DNA of 64,000 bases from Hirundichthys speculiger (Eukaryota; Chordata; Actinopteri; Beloniformes; Exocoetidae), in the NCBI GenBank assembly GCA_018398805.1, contig JAGFBZ010002130.1, positions 97,400-161,399 on the forward strand, written 5' to 3'. Of this stretch, positions 45,567-57,959 are shown piece by piece. Positions within the stretch are counted from its first letter, which is position 1; each line of letters opens with the position of its first letter. The notes under the pieces are model-generated. The model worked only from the letters and a program-made list of their open reading frames with translations. It made no database searches and was not told where the DNA came from. The position numbers and the translations under genes were made by a program.

Positions 45567-46261
45567 TAATAATAATAATAATATCATTGTTAATATTATT
45601 ATTGTTGTTATGGTTGTTGAAGGGTTGTTCCTGATCTGTTTAATATAGATGATGAAGATGAAGATGATGATATTTCTCTAATTGAGGCTTTTTTTTTTTA
45701 ACAAATTGATTGTTTGAGCTTTCATTTTCACATATTTTCTAACACGGTTTACGACCCAATTATATTTTTATATTCTTTGGTCACGTGTTCCTGTTTTATA
45801 TCGAAAGGTCTCTCTGAGTTAATGAATATCTTTCAGAGCAGAAAACAAAACCAGATCACCTCACAGCAGTTTGTTTCAGACACATTTATTTGTCAGCTGG
45901 TCAAAGATGCATTTAAAGAACATTTCCAAAGAGGGTCACGTCAATAATAAAAGGTGCATTCAAACAGAAAGTTATGTAAACTAGTGCAGAAATGTAATTT
46001 AGTTCAGTGTCATTTGTTCAGCTGTTGTATTTCCTGTTTGAGTGTCGTCATTATAGGACTTAAGGTTGAACTGACACGAAATATGCAATTTTCCAACTTA
46101 AAACCATAATTTTATGTCAAAAAAATGCAAAGTTTAAAATTTAATGACAAAAATTGCTTCTAACAATATTCATTTTCATTAGAAAAACTCTTGATTTTAG
46201 GACAGAAAGTTGCAGTTATATGAAATTCATAGTTTTACGATACAAAGTTGTAATTTAATCT
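45363..46261. other. cdx1 upstream DNA, nothing firmly recognised
   Basis: An AAT/ATT run at about 45527-45600, then unique sequence. From about 46085 the degenerate ACAAAAA/ATTTTA pattern seen in cdx1 intron 2 recurs. Confidence 0.5.
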
Positions 46262-48090
46262 CAAAAAGTCTAAACAGAGACTAGATACAAACTAGATATA
46301 GACTAGACTGAGACTAGATAGAGACCAGATACAGACCAGATACAGACTAGATAGAGACTAGACAGAGACTAGATACAGCCTAGAGAGAGACAAGACTGAG
46401 ACTAGATAGAGACTAGATACAGCCTAGAGAGATACAAGACTGAGACTAGATAGAGACTAGATAGAGAATAGACAGAAGCTAGGCCAGATATAGACCAGAT
46501 ACAGACAGGACAAAGACTCAATAGAGATTAGACAGGTACTAGATACAGTCAGGATAGAGACTAGATACAGCCTAGAGAGAGACAAGACTGAGATTAGATA
46601 CAGACTAGATAAAGACTAGATAGAGAATAGACAGAAACTACGCCAGATATAGACCAGATGCAGACAGGACAAAGACTCAATAGAGATTAGACAGGTACTA
46701 GATACAGTCAGGATAGAGACTAGACAGGGACTAGATACAGACTAGACAGATACTAGAGAGACTAGACTGAGACTAGATAGGGACTAGATAGAAAATAGAT
46801 AGGAAATTAGAGACGAGATACAGACCAGACAGAGACTAGATCGAGATTAGACAGGGACTAGATAGAGACTAGATACAGACTAGATAAAGACTAGAGACAG
46901 ACAAGACTGAAACGAGATACAGATTAGAGAGACTAGACTGAGACTATATAGAGACTAGAGACCAGATACAGACTACAAAAAGACTAGATAGAGAATAGAC
47001 GAAACTAGACCAGATATAGACCAGATACAGACTAGATAGAGACTAGACAGGGACTCGATCGAGATTAGACAGAGACTAGATAAAGACTAGAGAGAGACTA
47101 GACTGCGACTACAAAGAGACCAGATAGAGAATAGACAGAAATTAGAGACCAGACAGAGACTAGACAGAGACAAGATAGAGATTAGACACGGACTAGATAC
47201 AGACTAGACAGGGACTAGATATAGACTAGGAGGAGACTAGACTGAGACTAGATAGAGACTAGACACTAGATAGAGACTTGAGAGAGACTAGACAGGGACT
47301 AGAGACAGACTAGATACAGACTAGACAGGGACTAGAGACAGGCTAGATACAGACTAGACAGGGAGTAGAGACAGACTAGATGGAGACTAGACAGGGACTA
47401 GAGACAGACTAGATACATACTAGACAGAGACTAGAGACAGACTAGATGGAGACTAGACAGAGACTAGACAGGGACTAGAGACAGACTAGATGGAGACTAG
47501 ACAGGGACTAGAGACAGACTAGATAGAGACTAGTAAGAGTCTAGACAGGGACTAGAGACAAACTAGATAGAGACTAGACAGGGACTAGAGACAGACTAGA
47601 TAGAGACTAGACAGAGACTAATACAGGGACTAGAGACAGACTAGATAGAGACTAGACAGGGACTAGAGACAGACTAGATAGAGACAGACTAGAGAGATTA
47701 CACAGGGACTAGAGACAGACTAGACAGAGAATAGACAGGGACTAGAGACAGACTATATAGAGACTAGACAGGGACTAGAGACAAACTAGATAGAGACTAG
47801 ACAGGGACTAGAGACAAACTAGACAGAGACTAGACAGGGACTAGAGACAGACTAGATAGAGACTAGACAGGGACTAGAGACAAACTAGACAGAGACTAGA
47901 CAGGGACTAGAGACAGACTAGATAGAGACTAGACAGGGACTAGAGACAGACTAGACAGAGACTAGACAGGGACTAGAGACAAACTAGATAGAGACTAGAC
48001 AAGGACTAGAGACTAGACAGAGACTAGAGACAGATTAGATAGAGACTAGACAGGGACTAGATAGTGACTAGAGACAGACTAGATACAGAC
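46262..48090. repeat. GACTAGA-rich minisatellite, array 1
   Basis: About 1.8 kb of short units built from AGACTAGATAGAGACTAGAC with variants ACAGGGACTAGAG, ATACAG and AGACAAG. The first half is irregular. The second (47290-48060) is a regular ~33-bp higher-order unit combining AGACAGACTAGATAGAGACT and AGACAGGGACT. TAG recurs in every unit, so no long plus frame exists. Confidence 0.95.
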
Positions 48091-48099
48091 TTGGAGGTG

Positions 48100-48480
48100 G
48101 TTTCATTCCCAACCATGAAGTCCTTTTCTTCTTCTGGCCCGTGTTTATTAACAAGCAGAGTTGGCGCCACCTGCTGTTTCCAGAGTGATGAAGTTCAGGA
48201 TCTTAATTTTCTACGGTGGAATTCATTCAAGACTTTTTGTAGAAAAAACCTGCATCACTTTAAAACCGTTAAACAGGAGAGAGGTGTCATCTTTTCATCT
48301 TCTGTACCCAGGATTATTTTCCATATTTCAGTGTTGCTCAAACAAACAACAAATATGAGTTTTATTCCACAGAGCTGCATCATGTCACATGATCTCAGGA
48401 GGATCATGAGCACCGTGTGGTGGGAATCAAACCGACAACCTCCCAGCAGCCGGCGGCCTCTGCTGCCTCCTGAAGAGCAA
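48100..48480. other. Unique island between satellite arrays; possible SINE trace
   Basis: Not repetitive. On the minus strand GGTTGTCGGTTTGATTCCC (48436-48418) resembles a tRNA B box. No A box is convincing, so only a faint SINE trace is suggested. The 154-codon plus frame (48064-48528) starts in the satellite and has no recognised domain. Confidence 0.3.
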
Positions 48481-48600
48481 TTATCTGCATTTTTATGGAT
48501 TTATGGGAGATTTATTGTTTTACGCTGATGAGTATTTATTCTAGTCGGCTGCAGTAAAATCACATAAAAGCCACAATAATTGTCAGCTTGAGGCACGAGG
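48481..48600. promoter_or_regulatory. Candidate Cdx/posterior-Hox responsive element upstream of cdx1
   Basis: Within 80 bases: TTTATGG at 48492-48498 and again at 48500-48506, TTTATT at 48511-48516 and 48535-48540, CATAAA at 48563-48568, and CAATAATTG just after. These are Cdx and homeodomain core motifs. The segment lies 4.5 kb upstream of the cdx1 start and is unique sequence preserved between two satellite arrays. Confidence 0.35.
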
Positions 48601-48859
48601 ATTTGTGTTTTCAAGTGTTTGTTCATTTTATATTGATGTTGCATCTTCCGACTCAACAGGTGTCCGTGAGAAGAGACGTCCTGACGTCCTGAACGTCCGA
48701 ATATCTGAACAATGAAATGTCACAGAGGAACTTCAGGTTTTTCTGCTCTTCATTTTCTCTCCTGCTTCATCGTTCTGCACATTCAGCTTCATACAAAACT
48801 ATAAAAGTGCAACAGTAACAACAGAAAAACTATTTTTAATCTTTTAGATGAAAAAGGAA

Positions 48860-50190
48860 ACCAGACCAGATACAGACTAGATAAAGACTAGAGAGAGACA
48901 AGACTGAGACTAGATAGAGAATAGACAGAAATTAAAGACCATATACAGACTAGACAGAGACTAGATAGAGACTCGATCAAGATTAAACAGGGACTAGATA
49001 GAGACTAGACAGAGACTAGATAGAGATTAGACACGGACTAGATACAGACTAGACAGGGACTAGATACAGACTAGGGAGAGACAAGACTGAGACTAGATAC
49101 AGACTAGAGACCAGATACAGACTAGATAGAGATGATACAGACTAGACATAGACTCGACTGAGACTAGACAGAGACTCGATCGAGATTAGACAGAGACCAG
49201 AAACAGACTAGATAAAGACTAGAGAAAGACAAGACTGAGACTAGATAGAGAATAGACAGACATTAGAGACCAGATACAGACTAGACAGAGACTAGACAGA
49301 GACTAGATAGAGATTAGACACGGACTAGATACAGACTACACAGGGACTAGATACAGACTGGGGAGAGACTAGACTGAGACTAGATAGAGACTAGAGACCA
49401 GATACAGACTAGATAGAGATGATACAGACTAGACATAGACTCAACTGAGACTAGATAGAGACTAGATAGAGGCAAGACAGAGACTAGAGACAGTCTAGAT
49501 AGAGACTAGACAGGGACTAGGGACAGACTAGACAGAAACTAGACAGGGACTAGAGACAGACTAGATAGAGATTAGACGGGGGCTAGAGAGAGACTAGATA
49601 GAGACTAGACAGGAACTAGAGACAGACTAGATAGAGACTAGACAGGGACTAGAGACAGACTAGATATAAACTAGACAAAGACTAGACAGGGACTAGAGAC
49701 AGACTAGAGAGACAGTGCAACAGAAACAACAGAAAAACAATTTTTAATCTTGTAGATGAAAAAGGAAACCAGACCAGATACAGACTAGATAGAGACTAGA
49801 CGGGGACTAGAGAGAGACTAGATAGAGACTAGACAGGGACTAGAGAGAGACTAGATAGAGACTAGACAGGGACTAGAGAGAGACTAGATGGAGACTAGAC
49901 AGGGACTAGAGAGAGACTAGATAGAGACTAGACAGGGACTAGAGACAGACTAGATAGAGACTAGACAGGGACTAGAGAGAGATTAGATAGAGACTAGACA
50001 GGGACTAGAGACAGACTAGGGAGAGACTAGACAGGGACTAGAGAGAGATTAGATAGAGACTAGACAGGGACTAGAGACAGACTAGGGAGAGACTAGACTG
50101 AGACTAGATAGAGACTAGACAGAGACTCGATCGAGATTAGACTGAGACTAGATACAGACTAGAGAGAGACAAGACTGAGACTAGATAGAA
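48860..50190. repeat. GACTAGA-rich minisatellite, array 2
   Basis: Same unit family as array 1. It is interrupted at about 49710-49775 by a non-satellite block that duplicates 48810-48870 (ACAGAAAAAC, TTTTTAATCTT, AGATGAAAAAGGAAACCAGA). Regular ~33-bp units occur at 49790-50090. Confidence 0.95.
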
Positions 50191-52204
50191 GTTAAAGTCC
50201 TGAAATGCACAACAAAGTCAAAAAATAAGACAAGAACCACAAATAAAATGAGAAAACGTCACATGACCACAAGATGACGTCTATTATTTATTTATACATG
50301 TTTGATCAGCTCTTTTATTATAATTACAGTCAGACAGAAGAAAGAACATCTGGTCAGTTGTTCTGAACTAAAAGTCTTCCAGCATCAGCTGTTTCTAGCT
50401 GTTTTAGGGCCCCTGTAAAAGATCATCTCTGGGGTCCCTGTTTTGTAAAACCAGAATGCAACTGGAGAGTTCGGACCGTTTAAAACGGTCCACACAGGTA
50501 ACCAGCTCACAAATTTACCTGAGACGATGTTACCTGAGACGATGTTACCTGACAGTCAGAGAAAGTTCCTGATAAACACACTCCTGCAGACGGAGGATTA
50601 CTGAGGCTGTAGAAGAAGAACTGGACAAACCCTCTGTGACGTCACCCAACCTCCTCCAGCAGGTGCTCAGGCTCCTCCCCCTTTTAATCCTCCAATCAGT
50701 CACCGTTGAGCGCTGACGGTTACCGTTGTAACGGTCTTCGGGCAAAGAGTCGCAACTTCACAACAAAAAGTTTGGATTTTTCTTTAAAGGTTACAATTTA
50801 GTAAATTTTCTGATTTTATGGCATAAAAGTCCCGATTCTGTAAAAGTTTAGATTTTATGATAAAAATATGTGGTCTTGCAAAATTTACGGTTTTATTGAA
50901 AGATAATCTTGATAATGTAGAATAGAAAGATACAATCATATGAAACTCACAATTTCATGACAAAGTTTCATGACAAAAAAAAAAAAATCTGGAATATTGA
51001 GTTAAAAAGTGTTGATTTTGCAAAGTTTGTAATTTTACAGAAAAATGTTGCGACGGAACAACAAAAGATTCTGTTTTATTATAAACATCACGATCCTGCA
51101 AAATTCAATATTTTACAACACAATTTTACTTATTTTTTTTAAGTGCCCAAAAACTGTATCAGTACGTAGTAAAATATCTGTACGATTATCTGACATATGA
51201 TAACATATCATATTATGATAAAAAAAAAATAATAATATTGAGATATTTGTATAAATATATTGATTTTATTCATTCACAGCTCAGAGAGCAGCTGAAGGGA
51301 CGACGACTCCATAACCAGCTGTCAATCAAAAGACCACACCCTCAATCAAAAGACCACGCCCTCAATCATACATGTGTGGCTTCACTTCATTTTTAATTCA
51401 TTTCAGTGTAGTCACTGGGAGAGGCTCACCTGGACTCACCTGAGACACCAGCAGCAGCAGCTGGGACTGATCTGATCTGATCTGGTTACTGGTCGTTCAG
51501 GCTGAACTGGTGAAGCGTAAAGAAGATTATCACCACCGCAGGAAATAAAGCTGATGAGATGAACGTTAGAAGTTCCATTCAAACATTAGCAGACGTCAGA
51601 TGAGAAGTTAATGAGTTTCGGTGAACTCAGGTGGAAGGAACCAGAACCAGAGGAGATAAGCTCCTGGTGAACTCTGTTTCCTGCTCACCTGTCTGCAGGT
51701 GAACCATTAACCTGCTGATGGAGGTGGGGCCTGATGGTCTCCCTCACCTGGCTCTGACCCGACGTCCCCCAGGTGTCAGACCAGCAGATGTTCAGCCGTG
51801 AACCTGCCAATGTTCTGGAACCGGAACACGAACACCTGCAGAACCAAGGTGAGACGGTGATCGGCAGCTGGCAGCAGATAGTGTTGCTGCCTGCTGCCTC
51901 CTGCTGGTGGACATCAGTCACTGCACCTGGAAACAGACAACTGTGACGTCACTCTCAGTGACAGCGAACCTGCCGTGAGAGGACAGGTGTCACTGCAGGG
52001 CCTTCTGGGTAAATCCAGATGTTTGTGCTGAGATCAAATGATACCAGTGTTCTCTAAATAAATATAAAATACCCCATTTAATACCTAAAGTAGAAACTGG
52101 AGCATCGGCTCAGTGGTAGTTGTCTTTACCAAAGAAGTTTCTTGTTCCAGGCTGTAAATGTTTATTTCTGCAGATATTTTTAATATAGAAATCAAAGGGA
52201 GTTT
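50191..52204. other. Intergenic DNA, nothing recognised as a gene
   Basis: 50760-51140 carries the degenerate ACAAAAA/ATTTTA pattern. A 16-bp sequence (CAATCAAAAGACCAC) is duplicated at about 51325-51360. The minus frame at 51685-51921 has no recognisable features. This stretch separates the cdx1 side from the LINE on the arrb2 side. Confidence 0.5.
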
Positions 52205-52689
52205 TACTAATTTTATTTATATAGCATCTGTTACAATGTAAGTTGTCTCCTGGAGCTTTACAGAGACCCAGATCATGACTCCCGAGCAAATATCATTAAC
52301 TAAAATTATAATATTAAATCCCAAAAAAAGAAAAATGGCAAGTAAAAACAAAATTCCCTAGTGGGAAAAAAAAAAACATTTAAGGCAAACAGTGGTTAAA
52401 AAAAAAAACATTTAAGGGGAAGAAACCTTGATCAGGTCGTGGGTCAGTAGGGGGGACCTTCCTGATGAAGACCAGCTGGATAAAGAAAGAAAAGAGGAGG
52501 AAAAAGAGGAGCACATACATCCTGGCAATACTTTATAGGACAAAATAATCAATAATAATGATCCATTAACTGCAGAACTAAGAATTCCACGTACTTTTAC
52601 TTTGACTGGTTCATTGTTAGCTGCATAGCTATGGTGAGGCTGTGTTTCAGACCAGCCTGCTCCAGTCTGGTCTTCATCCATTCCTGTAA

Positions 52690-53466
52690 CTGTAGCTATA
52701 ACTATTAGCGCCTACACACTATAGTTTAGACTAACTGTAGCTATAACTATTAGCGCCTACACACTATAGTTTAGACTAACTGTAGCTATAACTATTAGCC
52801 CCTACACACTATAGTTTAGACTAACTGTAGCTATAACTATTAGCCCCTACACACTATAGTTTAGACTAACTGTAGCTATAACTATTAGCGCCCACACACT
52901 ATAGTTTAGACTAACTGTAGCTATAACTATTAGCCCCTACACACTATAGTTTAGACTAACTGTAGCTATAACTATTAGCCCCTACACACTATAGTCTAGA
53001 CTAACTGTAGCTATAACTATTAGCCCCTACACACTATAGTTAGACTAACTGTAGCTATAAACTATTAGCCCTACACACTATAGTTTAGACTAACTGAAGC
53101 TATAACTATTAGCCCCTACACACTATAGTTTAGACTAACTGTAGCTATAACTATTAGCGCCTACACACTATAGTTTAGACTAACTGTAGCTATAACTATT
53201 AGCGCCTACACACTATAGTTTAGACTAACTGTAGCTATAACTATTAGCGCCTACACACTATAGTCTAGACTAACTGTAGCTATAACTATTAGCCCTACAC
53301 ACTATAGTCTAGACTAACTGTAGCTAACTGTAGCTATAACTATTAGCCCCTACACACTATAGTTTAGACTAACTGTAGCTATAACTATTAGCCCCTACAC
53401 ACTATAGTTTAGACTAACTGTAGCTATAACTATTAGCCCCTACACACTATAGTTTAGACTAACTGT
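52690..53466. repeat. 45-bp VNTR inside LINE copy 2
   Basis: About 17 tandem copies of a 45-base unit containing CTGTAGCTATAACTATTAGC and CTACACACTATAGTTTAGAC. The minus-strand unit starts with the codons TAC AGT TAG, the Tyr-Ser-stop end of the LINE ORF. The same unit is present about five times, less regularly, in LINE copy 1 (19890-20140). Confidence 0.96.
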
Positions 53467-54272
53467 AGGCTTTACTGAACAGAAATGTTTTCAGTTTAGT
53501 TTTAAAGGTGGAGATGGTATCAGCCTCCTGAACCCAAACTGGTAGATGGTTCCATAATAAAGGTGTCTGGTAGCAGAAGGCCCATCCTCCAGATCTACTT
53601 CTGGATCTTCTAGGAACTACAAGTAAACCTGCACTCTGAGCGGAGAGCTCTATGAGGAGCATCAGGAGTTATCAGGTCTGGTAGATAACCAGGAGCTAGG
53701 TTGTTAAGGGCCTTATATGCAGGAAGAGAAGTTTGAATTCTAAATTTTCCATAAAGTCAATGGAGGGAGGCTAACTTGGGAGAGACGTGATCTTTGCTGA
53801 TTCACTGCTGCATTTGGGATCATCTGGAGGCTGTTCAGAGAATTACTGGGACATCCTGATAATTACATAATAATCCAGTCTAACGTGACAAACGCCAGGA
53901 TTAGTTTTTCAGCATCACACTGGGAGAGGACGCTCCTGATCCTGGAGATATTACGGAGGTGAAAAAAGGCTGTCGGACAAACCTGATTAACCTGCTGCTT
54001 AAACCACATAACCTGATCTAAAATAACTCAGAGGTTTCTCACAGTTGGACTGGAGGACAACATAAAATCAGATAATCTGTTCCTCAGGTGTTTGGACCAA
54101 AGACAATCAGCTGTTTTATCAGGATTTTAAAGCTAAAAGTTAGAGGACATCCAGGACTGAATGTCCTTCAGACACCCTTGAAGTTTGGCCAACGGCTCCG
54201 ATTCCTCTGGTTTCATGGATAAATACAGCTGTGTAGCGAATCAATGAACATTTATGTCGTGTCTCTGGATAA

Positions 54273-54278
<6 letters not shown>

Positions 54279-54344
<66 letters not shown>
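54279..54344. repeat. (AT)n microsatellite within the LINE reverse-transcriptase region
   Basis: About 66 bases of pure AT located where the reverse-transcriptase catalytic block should be. Confidence 0.97.
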
Positions 54345-54345
<1 letters not shown>

Positions 54346-54659
54346 CATGTATAGAGTGAAGAGGATGGGTCCGAATACTGAACCCTGTGGAACGCCACAG
54401 CAGACCCTTGTCTGTGAGGAAGAAACTCAGAGACTCACTGCTGGAGCCAGCCCCTAGTGGTCGGTAGAGGAACTGCAACCTTTCCTGACTCCTGGTTGGA
54501 CAGATGGTTGAAGCTCAATAAGGTGCACTTCCTGTTCCTTAAAACAACAACAATCTTTTGTTACGTTATTACGTTGTTACGTTGCTTCGGTGTTCTTCTG
54601 CACTCCTTGCTGGAGAACTGGCACCACCTGGTGTTCATCTGGATGTAATACGCTCTCAA

Positions 54660-57600
54660 TAAATCACAAGAGTAGCTTTTGAAAATATACATATACTTGC
54701 ATTTTATTTTGTCAAAGTTCAGAAAAATCTGCCAGATTAAAGTGACTTTTTTTTTTTTTTAACTTAAACATTCACTGACCACTCGAGCAGAATGTGTTAG
54801 TTCATTTTACCTTTAATAATAAAAGAAAACTAAAATAAAAATCTCAAAATAAAAAAAAAAATACATGGCAAAACAATAGACTCTTAAATGATTATGAGGA
54901 TAATCATGGTCGCGATGATGATACAGTAGAAGTAATAACAATAATAGTCACCATAATAATAATAATAATCAGAAGCATAATAATAATAATAATAATAATA
55001 AATCTATCTTTCCTGGCATCAGTCCACCAGCAGAGATCATTTCCTGTTTTACAGACATTATGGTTAGCATCGCACAGGCCGGGGCGTGGCACTTGTCAAA
55101 ATATTTTCACACTTAGCAAAGTTACCCCACATATGCACGACAAAATAAGGACAGAATCACAGCTCGTACGATTCACAGCACTGCTTGGAGGAAAATTAAA
55201 AAAAAAAAAAAAGGTAAGAAAGAAAGAAAAAACAATGAAAAATGAAAAGGAGCTCCGCGTCGGCCGATGCTGATCCTTCTTTCCTTCTGAGGCTTTAACT
55301 GACCGAGCGACGGAGGAGAAAGAGGAGGAGGAGGAGGAGTCTTTAGATTAAAACCTGGTTCGACTGTACGTGAGGAAAAAGATTCTTCATCTCCTGAAAC
55401 GGTTGAGAGAACAACATCTGCAGTTCGGCGTCTGTGGGGTTTCTACGCTTTTGTTTTGTTTCTTAAAGGAAGAGAAACGAAAGTTATCGAGCGACAGATA
55501 AATACAGCGGCCGTCCGAGGGACGAGGCGGGAAAGAAGGCGAGCTGCTGCTGATCCACGACGACGTGAACGTGAAGGAGGTTCCGGTCCAGGGTCCGGAG
55601 GGGAGCGCTGGCGCCGCCTGGTGTTGTTTTGGCTAAAAAAGCTTCTCATGGCACAGAATTAGCGTTCGGGTTAGCGTTGGAGAGCGTTTTGACACGTTGC
55701 TTGTTGGCGGGTCTCAGTCAACAGACCAGAACCAAAACCAGACGTTTGGATCACAACATGTTCGGGTTTATACGTTCAGCTCAAGTTTTTTTGGCTCGTC
55801 GGCATCCCTTCGTTCCGATGGCAACCTCTGACGTAGATGTGAAACTCTTCCTGGAGTTAAAAACGCAAACTCGTGCATGGACGTCAGTTAGCGCGGCGCA
55901 AATAACCAGCAGGCTGCTTCTGTCCGTCTGTGCGGTGCGATCAAGCACGCTAACGCTAACGTCGACGTCGGGTAAACTCTGAACCTCCCAGCGTGGACCA
56001 CCAGGGGGCCAGGCACAAGGCGCTGCGTGGAATTATTCGACCTGGTGGCGGGTTCAGAGACGTAAATAATTATTCAAGATGTAAAGAGATCAAATATTTA
56101 ACATTCTGAGCCTCTAAAATCTGAACATTTGTTGCAGAATCCGACAAAACGTCAAGTTCCAAACACTTTTCTTGGCAAAAATAATCCTTCAAAGACCCTT
56201 AATTCACAGCCGTTTTAGGTCGTAGTTGTCTCATAAAATCAAATGCAGCGTTGAGTATAAAGCGTCAAAGTCGCTTGCGACAAAAGTCGTAATTTTACAG
56301 AAGCAGTTTTCACTTGAGATCATTTCCAGAAAAATGTCGTCGGTTTGCAGAAAAGCTGAAACTGATCAACTTTTCAGAACAGAAAAATAATTTCAGGTTT
56401 AGCAGCGACACCTCTGACCACAGGGGGGCAGCATATCACGAGAAAGTTCATGTGTCAGCTTCGGGAAGAAGACACGACAAAGTGCTCCTCTAGTGGGACA
56501 AAGTGGTATTAGTGGATGTGCCGGACCCTCCCCACTCGTTAGCGGAGAGTCGTCAGTGGCTCTTTAGTTTCAACAGCAGATCTTTACGCCCCCATGTGGT
56601 CAGAAGTGGGACTGCTCAAAGCATGAAAATCAAATATATATTTCATATATTTAGATCAACTAGTTTTGATTTTACAGGTTCTGGCAGGTGCGACGTTGGC
56701 GGTGAGAGGCAGAAGGCACGGTCCGATCGAGACGGATGCGGTTCGACAACAGAAGTGGGTTCGGGTCGACCGGACGGCACCAGCTCTTCCCTCCGAAAAC
56801 CAGCGATCCGCTTCAGCTGGACTCGTTCCTGAACGACTAGACGGCAGGTCGGCTGAAGGGTTCAGGGATCTGAGACCGGGTCTGAGCCTGGTGAGTCCGG
56901 GTCACGGCTCAGGTGAGCCCAGCGCAGGCGGAGTTTGTCTCTTTTGTTGATTTGGCCTTTTAAAGCCAGAACTACCTGCCAGGTGCGTTGGTGTCGAGGC
57001 AGCGGCTGCTGGTTCTGTTGGGCCACCAGGTGGCGGCGCTGCAACGACGCGTCTGGAAACTCCTTCATTTACCCCACTAGACTCGTCTCTCTTCATGCTT
57101 GATCGGGTTTCTGCGGCGCGACTCGGTTTTAAAACATCCATGAAAGCAAAGGCAATAATTTACAAGCTAACGGTTGAGAGCTTTCCGAAGGATTTATTTC
57201 ATGTGAACACGTTTTCTAAAACCTCCAGGGTTTATCTCTCAACAGGAACAAAGGCCTCCTGTTAACTGGTTTCCAGTAAAACCGCTGGATGTCCTCGCGG
57301 CGCCGCTCTGTGGCGACGCAGGGAACGAGCGTCACGGACGTTGGGCGTTGAACCGGTTACAGAGACGTTAGCGGCGCTGGAATGGTTCGGACAGCAGCTG
57401 ATGGCGGGATGAACAGGAAGTGAGAGGATGCTGGTGAGCTTCATCGACTGAAGAAAGAAAAAACTAAATTAAGTTTTAATAAAAGAGGAAACGTCCGTAC
57501 GGATCCGCTGGAAATAAAACCCGACCAGCTGGGAGGATCAGACGGGTTCTGTTCAGACCGGACGGCGGTCGGCTGAAACCGGCGACATTCAGGAAGCCTT

Positions 57601-57868
57601 CAGGGTAACACACCTGCACCTGTCTACGATCACACCTGCACCTGTCTACGATCACACCTCCACCTCCACCTGCCCTGCAGCTGTGAAACAGAAAGACGAA
57701 CAGAAGACGGAGGAGAAGAAAAGATGGCGGCGGAGAGGAGGAACGCCGAGCCTCGTCCTTCCTCTCCACCGGGGAATGTCATGTGAAGCGTGTACGAGTG
57801 TGTCCGTGTGTGTGTGTGTGTGTGTAGGTGTGTGTGTGGTTGAAGCGAGCGCGTGAAGGGCGGAGCTT
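54660..57868 (-). other. arrb2: Probable long 3' UTR and downstream flank of arrb2
   Basis: About 3.2 kb 3' of the arrb2 stop with no transposon insertion. It contains simple runs only: AAT at 54953-54999, purine-rich GGA repeats at 55313-55340, and TG at 57809-57835. On the minus strand AATAAA occurs at 54708-54703, a possible poly(A) signal near the far end. Freedom from transposons, in a window otherwise full of them, argues for transcribed UTR, but this is an inference. The short open frames at 55278-57769 have no recognised domains. Confidence 0.35.
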
Positions 57869-57959
57869 CTAGCAGTCCTCGTCCTTGTCGTCCACGACGC
57901 CTTTGAGCCGCAGGCGGGCGAAGTCTTCGAAGACGAAGTCGTCGTCCTGGGAGATGCTG
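57869..57959 (-). CDS. arrb2: arrb2 terminal coding exon (AP2-binding tail)
   Basis: 91 bases from the CTCTCAG acceptor to TAG at 57869-57871. Encodes [20 protein letters not shown] then [17 protein letters not shown] is the AP2 beta-appendage motif. Confidence 0.94.

Larger units (their letters stand above)
52205..54478 (-). mobile_element. CR1/L2-like LINE, copy 2 (reverse-transcriptase to 3' end)
   Basis: Minus-strand translation in order: CGVPQGSVFGPILFTLYML (reverse-transcriptase block, about 54440-54350), a TQLYLSMKPEES-like block after the usual YADD region, LKDIQSWMSSNF, NRLSDFMLSSSPTVRNL, the Cys/Glu-rich region, and the C-terminal LLVVPRRSRS, WAFCYQTPLLWNHLPVW, FKTKLKTFLFSKAYS with stop at 53459-53461. 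The YADD catalytic area is damaged and an AT run (54279-54344) is inserted beside it; frameshifts and stops show it is dead. The 3' UTR holds a VNTR (52690-53466) and ends near 52205 in the TAAATAAAATTAGT type tail. Confidence 0.85.

Noticed and set aside
48418..48436. tRNA gene suggested by a B-box-like sequence
   Set aside because: No acceptor stem, D arm or A box could be paired; at best a SINE trace.
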